Assembly (NCBI RefSeq): GCF_039233145.1
Contig: NZ_CP136419.1
Coordinates: forward strand, 1,958,001-2,022,000
Direction of reading: 5' to 3'
From: Moorella humiferrea
GTDB taxonomy: Bacteria > Bacillota > DSM-521 > Neomoorellales > Neomoorellaceae
DNA: 64,000 nt
Below, in pieces: positions 61,196-64,000 of this stretch (positions within the stretch are counted from its first letter, which is position 1; each line of letters opens with the position of its first letter). The position numbers and the translations under genes are program-made. The notes below the pieces were generated by a model. That model worked only from the letters and a program-made list of their open reading frames with translations. It was not told where the DNA came from and searched no databases.

Positions 61196-62530
61196 TTAAA
61201 TCTCAACTATCTCTAATTCTAAAAGTCGGGCAAACTCCCGCATTTCTTTTGTAAAATCGCCATAGGTTAAAACATAATGATGTTCAAATCCTTTATTAAT
61301 AAGTGTGTCCAAGGCCTGACTTACTGGCGTTTCTAGACGCACAGGTAAAGTATTACCACTAAATAACAACGGCGCCTGAAGACCCGTTCCTTTGCCTAAC
61401 AATAACCTCAGCTTGCCATTCTTGTCGGGGCTCAGCCGGCTGATGGTTACTTGCCCTTCCCGTAAAGGGAAATACAGGGATAGCGGGATCTTGCGATTTG
61501 GATGTACTCCAGCTGTAGCCCTAGCATTGGTGGCAATTAAAGACCGGGGTGCCGCTCCGCAGTGCCAAAAGGTCAATTCATTCTTTTCTTCGTCCCCAAT
61601 TACCAGGTCTGCCAAGAAAATGGCTTGACCCGACCAATACTGCCCCAAGAGCATGGTCGCAGCACCGTTAACATCGGCTTCACAGGCGGCTACTATTCCG
61701 TCATCATTCAGTTTTCCAAGAGAAAAACAAGCCGCCCCTCCATAAGTAACCATAAAATCGGGCCAGCATTCTACCGCTACGGCATCGAGGGATTTGTCAG
61801 CTACTATTTTCTTCAAAGCCAGGTACGCGCGCAGGGATTTTTGCGCTGCCACGGCGTCAACTTGATCGTAGCCTGCCAAGCCGACAGTCAAGGCGGGTTC
61901 ATCAATCAGGTTTATTTCATTAGCAAGGCTAAAAACTTCCGCAAGGGAAATGTATTCTACAGCCACTCCTAAAGTACTGTATAAATCCAGTTCGTTGAAA
62001 TTAGAGGTATAATACCCTGGCGGGCGGTGGCCCACCAGACCGATACGCTTGCCCTTAAGCCATTTCATGGCACCGGCGGCCCTAATAAAGGCCAGGACTT
62101 CCTGTTCTACTTTGGGTGAGCCCGGGTTACCATAAACTCCCTTGAACTTCTTCCCGGCAGCATTTAATGCATGGGCACCTAAATTCAGCCCGCAGAAAGA
62201 GTTTAGACGCAAGCGCTCGCCGGTAGGTTCTTCTTTTACGGCCCAGATTAGTAAAGGTAAATCAACGTTTCCGGCCAGGTTAAGGATTAAGGAGGCATCG
62301 GTAAAAGTTCCCTGAACGGCAATGATGGCCGTCAGGTCCATTTCCTTGAGTTTCCGAGCTGCAGCGATTGCTTCCTGGGGTATGGTTACCGGCGCCTCGA
62401 TGGTTTCCGCAGCAATTCCTGCTTCCTGTAAAGTTTTTTTAACACCCACGAAAAATTCATTGGCCAGCGGCATGTCAAAAAACGGCCGGCCCAGCATTAC
62501 CAAACCTACTTTTGGAGCTATTCTAACCAA
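61196..62530 (-). CDS. L-fucose/L-arabinose isomerase-like protein
   Basis: 444 residues of the FucI-like superfamily. Marks: GLVGHRPPGYYTSNF, VECWPDFMVTYGGAACFS, the metal-binding ACEADVNGAATM (Glu/Asp), FLADLV (Asp) and FWHCGAAP (His). Such proteins isomerise aldoses and ketoses through a Mn2+ site; the sugar cannot be inferred. TTG start at 62530 behind AAAGGG. Confidence 0.85.
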   Translation of the reverse strand: MVRIAPKVGLVMLGRPFFDMPLANEFFVGVKKTLQEAGIAAETIEAPVTIPQEAIAAARKLKEMDLTAIIAVQGTFTDASLILNLAGNVDLPLLIWAVKEEPTGERLRLNSFCGLNLGAHALNAAGKKFKGVYGNPGSPKVEQEVLAFIRAAGAMKWLKGKRIGLVGHRPPGYYTSNFNELDLYSTLGVAVEYISLAEVFSLANEINLIDEPALTVGLAGYDQVDAVAAQKSLRAYLALKKIVADKSLDAVAVECWPDFMVTYGGAACFSLGKLNDDGIVAACEADVNGAATMLLGQYWSGQAIFLADLVIGDEEKNELTFWHCGAAPRSLIATNARATAGVHPNRKIPLSLYFPLREGQVTISRLSPDKNGKLRLLLGKGTGLQAPLLFSGNTLPVRLETPVSQALDTLINKGFEHHYVLTYGDFTKEMREFARLLELEIVEI

Positions 62531-62569
62531 TGAGCAACACCCTTTCGCCTTAAACCTTTAATTTTAACT

Positions 62570-63712
62570 TTAATAAACTCCATATTCCTGTAGGGCTTCC
62601 CACATAGCCATGATGTTTTCCGGCGGAACATCCGGTTGAATATTGTGTACCGTATTGAAGATAAAACCGCCACCCGGTGCAAGATCATCAATTCGCCGGC
62701 GAACTTCATCTTTTATTTCTTCCGGTTTACCATGGGGAAGAATTGTTTGCGTTTCAATACCTCCACCCCAGAAGCAAACATCCTTACCAAATTCCCGTTT
62801 TAGCTTAGCCGTATCATCCATCCCTGCTGCACTTAATTGAATAGGATTTAAAATATCGATCCCTACTTCAATAAAATCAGGTATCAATTCTCTTATTGCC
62901 CCGCAGGAATGAAAGAATATCTTAACCGGCGCCAAGCTTTTTATAAAGCCATATAAATCTTTTTGCCTGGGCTTAACGTATTTTCGATACAGGTCTGGTG
63001 ATATAAGCAAGGAGTATTGGGTACCCAGGTCTTCACCTTGCTGGACAATATCAATATAGCCGCCGCATTTTGTTAACATGTTGTACCAGTACTGCTTTTT
63101 ATTTTCAATAATCTTATCCATCACCGCGCATACCATATCAGGATTAAGAATTAAACCCATTAAAAACTTTTCCATCCCAAGTAAACGGGCGGCAGTTTCC
63201 GTAAACCCAGGGCAAATGTCCTGGGCTACTATGGCACATCCCGTTTTTTCGGCTATAACCTTTAGTTCCTCAGCTAATCCTTGATACCGTTCCGGTTCAT
63301 TAAAATCGGGCCAAGGAAATTCTTCAACATCTTGCACTATCTCCACATGTTTTAAGGGGTTAGACATGGCATCATAATAAAAGCCATTTACTTTAGGCAT
63401 TTGCCATAAAACTTGCCACTCATCATTAAAACTAAAATAATTTCCGTCCTCGGTTATTGAGGTAGGCGGCAGGCGTCGCGTTATTGGACGTGTATCTATT
63501 CTTAAACAATTGACTACGTCGTCTTCTACCAACGCCAGTTGTTGAATTGGATCATATAACTTGCCAGAACCAACTTGCAAACCTAAATGCTGTCGTAAAC
63601 GCTGGTAAGCAAGGATATGAATACCCGTAACCCCTGATGAACCCAGATCAAAGGGTACCCGATCGGGTTCTTTATGATTAAGGGCCGTTAAGACCCTTTC
63701 TCTCCCTGTCAC
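62570..63712 (-). CDS. Uroporphyrinogen decarboxylase-family protein (sugar-cluster type)
   Basis: 380 residues, TIM barrel of the UroD/MtaA superfamily. Seen: TALNHKEPDRVPFDLGSSGVTGIH (split as TALNHKEPDRVPFDLG), FFHSCGAIRELIPDFIE with a His-x-Cys typical of methyltransferase-like members, and GGGIETQTILPHG. Not a heme-pathway enzyme by context. Such UROD-family genes are common in Firmicute and Thermotoga-type sugar operons without a known reaction. GTG start at 63712 with GGAGG. Confidence 0.85.
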   Translation of the reverse strand: MTGRERVLTALNHKEPDRVPFDLGSSGVTGIHILAYQRLRQHLGLQVGSGKLYDPIQQLALVEDDVVNCLRIDTRPITRRLPPTSITEDGNYFSFNDEWQVLWQMPKVNGFYYDAMSNPLKHVEIVQDVEEFPWPDFNEPERYQGLAEELKVIAEKTGCAIVAQDICPGFTETAARLLGMEKFLMGLILNPDMVCAVMDKIIENKKQYWYNMLTKCGGYIDIVQQGEDLGTQYSLLISPDLYRKYVKPRQKDLYGFIKSLAPVKIFFHSCGAIRELIPDFIEVGIDILNPIQLSAAGMDDTAKLKREFGKDVCFWGGGIETQTILPHGKPEEIKDEVRRRIDDLAPGGGFIFNTVHNIQPDVPPENIMAMWEALQEYGVY

Positions 63713-63734
63713 TCTTTATTTCCTCCTCTTTGCT

Positions 63735-64000
63735 TTACCCTTTGACGGCGCCGCCGGTAAGGCCTTCAACTAGATAACGTTGCAGTAAGACAAAGAGAAT
63801 AAGGACTGGTAGGGTGGTGATAAAAGAGGCAGCCATCATGCCACTCCAGTCATGCTTAAATTGCCCGGTAAAAGCTAAAACCATCCCTGCCGGTAGAGTT
63901 TTCATCATTATATCGTTGGTAAGGGTCAAAGGAAACAGCAGGTTATTCCAGGCGTCTAAAAAGGCAAAAATACCTGTCGCTACTATTCCGGGAATCGTCA
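63735..64000 (-). CDS. Sugar ABC transporter permease, MalG type (C-terminal part, runs off right edge)
   Basis: The frame continues to the window edge. Reading in from 64000: IPGIVATGIFAFLDAWNNLLFPL, then TNDIMMKTLPAGMVLA, GMMAASFITTLPVLILFVLLQRYLVEGLTGGAVKG (split as LQRYLVEGLTGGAVKG). This is the standard end of the second permease of CUT1 sugar importers. The rest of the importer should lie to the right. Confidence 0.9.
   Translation of the reverse strand, partial: TIPGIVATGIFAFLDAWNNLLFPLTLTNDIMMKTLPAGMVLAFTGQFKHDWSGMMAASFITTLPVLILFVLLQRYLVEGLTGGAVKG

Overview
The window looks like a piece of chromosome from a spore-forming, thermophile-type anaerobic Firmicute close to Moorella (Thermoanaerobacterales). 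The pointers are sporulation and germination genes (ytrH/ytrI, gerA-gerC-gerB, a small acid-soluble spore protein), TRAP (mtrB), a class III ribonucleotide reductase under a cobalamin riboswitch, several oxygen-sensitive Fe-S and molybdenum enzymes, and GC-rich coding sequence with many TTG/GTG starts. The genus is an inference from gene style and order.

Left part (1-6 kb). Two decayed genes abut near 640: a 2-hydroxyacyl-CoA dehydratase fragment (-) and an ABC substrate-binding protein fragment (+). Next come nrdD-nrdG (-). A complete IS4-family element (4171-5746, with a 9-bp target duplication) sits between nrdD and its own leader, a B12 riboswitch followed by an intrinsic terminator (5766-5998). 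From 6 to 31 kb the content is mainly housekeeping: a large secreted protein of unknown role, minC, the (-) series dnaE-coaD-mtrB-DUF2007-pfkA-pyk-DUF169, sporulation genes ytrHI, a SASP, a YkvI transporter, a LysR/YeiH pair, a rubrerythrin-like protein, the gerACB operon, tRNA-Pro(CGG), trmL, DUF503, aconitase, a ferredoxin, nth, an OsmC protein and pckA.

The region from 31 to 53 kb is more accessory. It holds a GGDEF remnant, a cupin behind a CRP/FNR-type palindrome, and a TetR-controlled exporter operon (NapH-like Fe-S protein, TetR, HlyD, two ABC ATPases, one permease) with two related operator-like palindromes. It also holds a MetE/UroD-like protein with a second CRP-type site, an orphan AbrB protein, and a molybdoenzyme block. 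That block is a Tat-exported NarG-like catalytic subunit, a four-cluster ferredoxin and an NrfD anchor, preceded by an excellent sigma-54 promoter with upstream dyads. A NasA/NapA-like enzyme and a sigma-54 activator with two PAS domains lie next to it.

The right part (52.8-64 kb) has an alpha-glucan group (a decayed GH15-like gene, DUF4912 and a GH57 branching enzyme), a superoxide dismutase, and a (-) strand sugar-catabolism cluster that continues off the window: ABC sugar permease, UROD-family protein, L-fucose-isomerase-like protein, NhaC antiporter, Gfo/Idh/MocA dehydrogenase, an M24-fold protein lacking most metal ligands, and mannose-6-phosphate isomerase.
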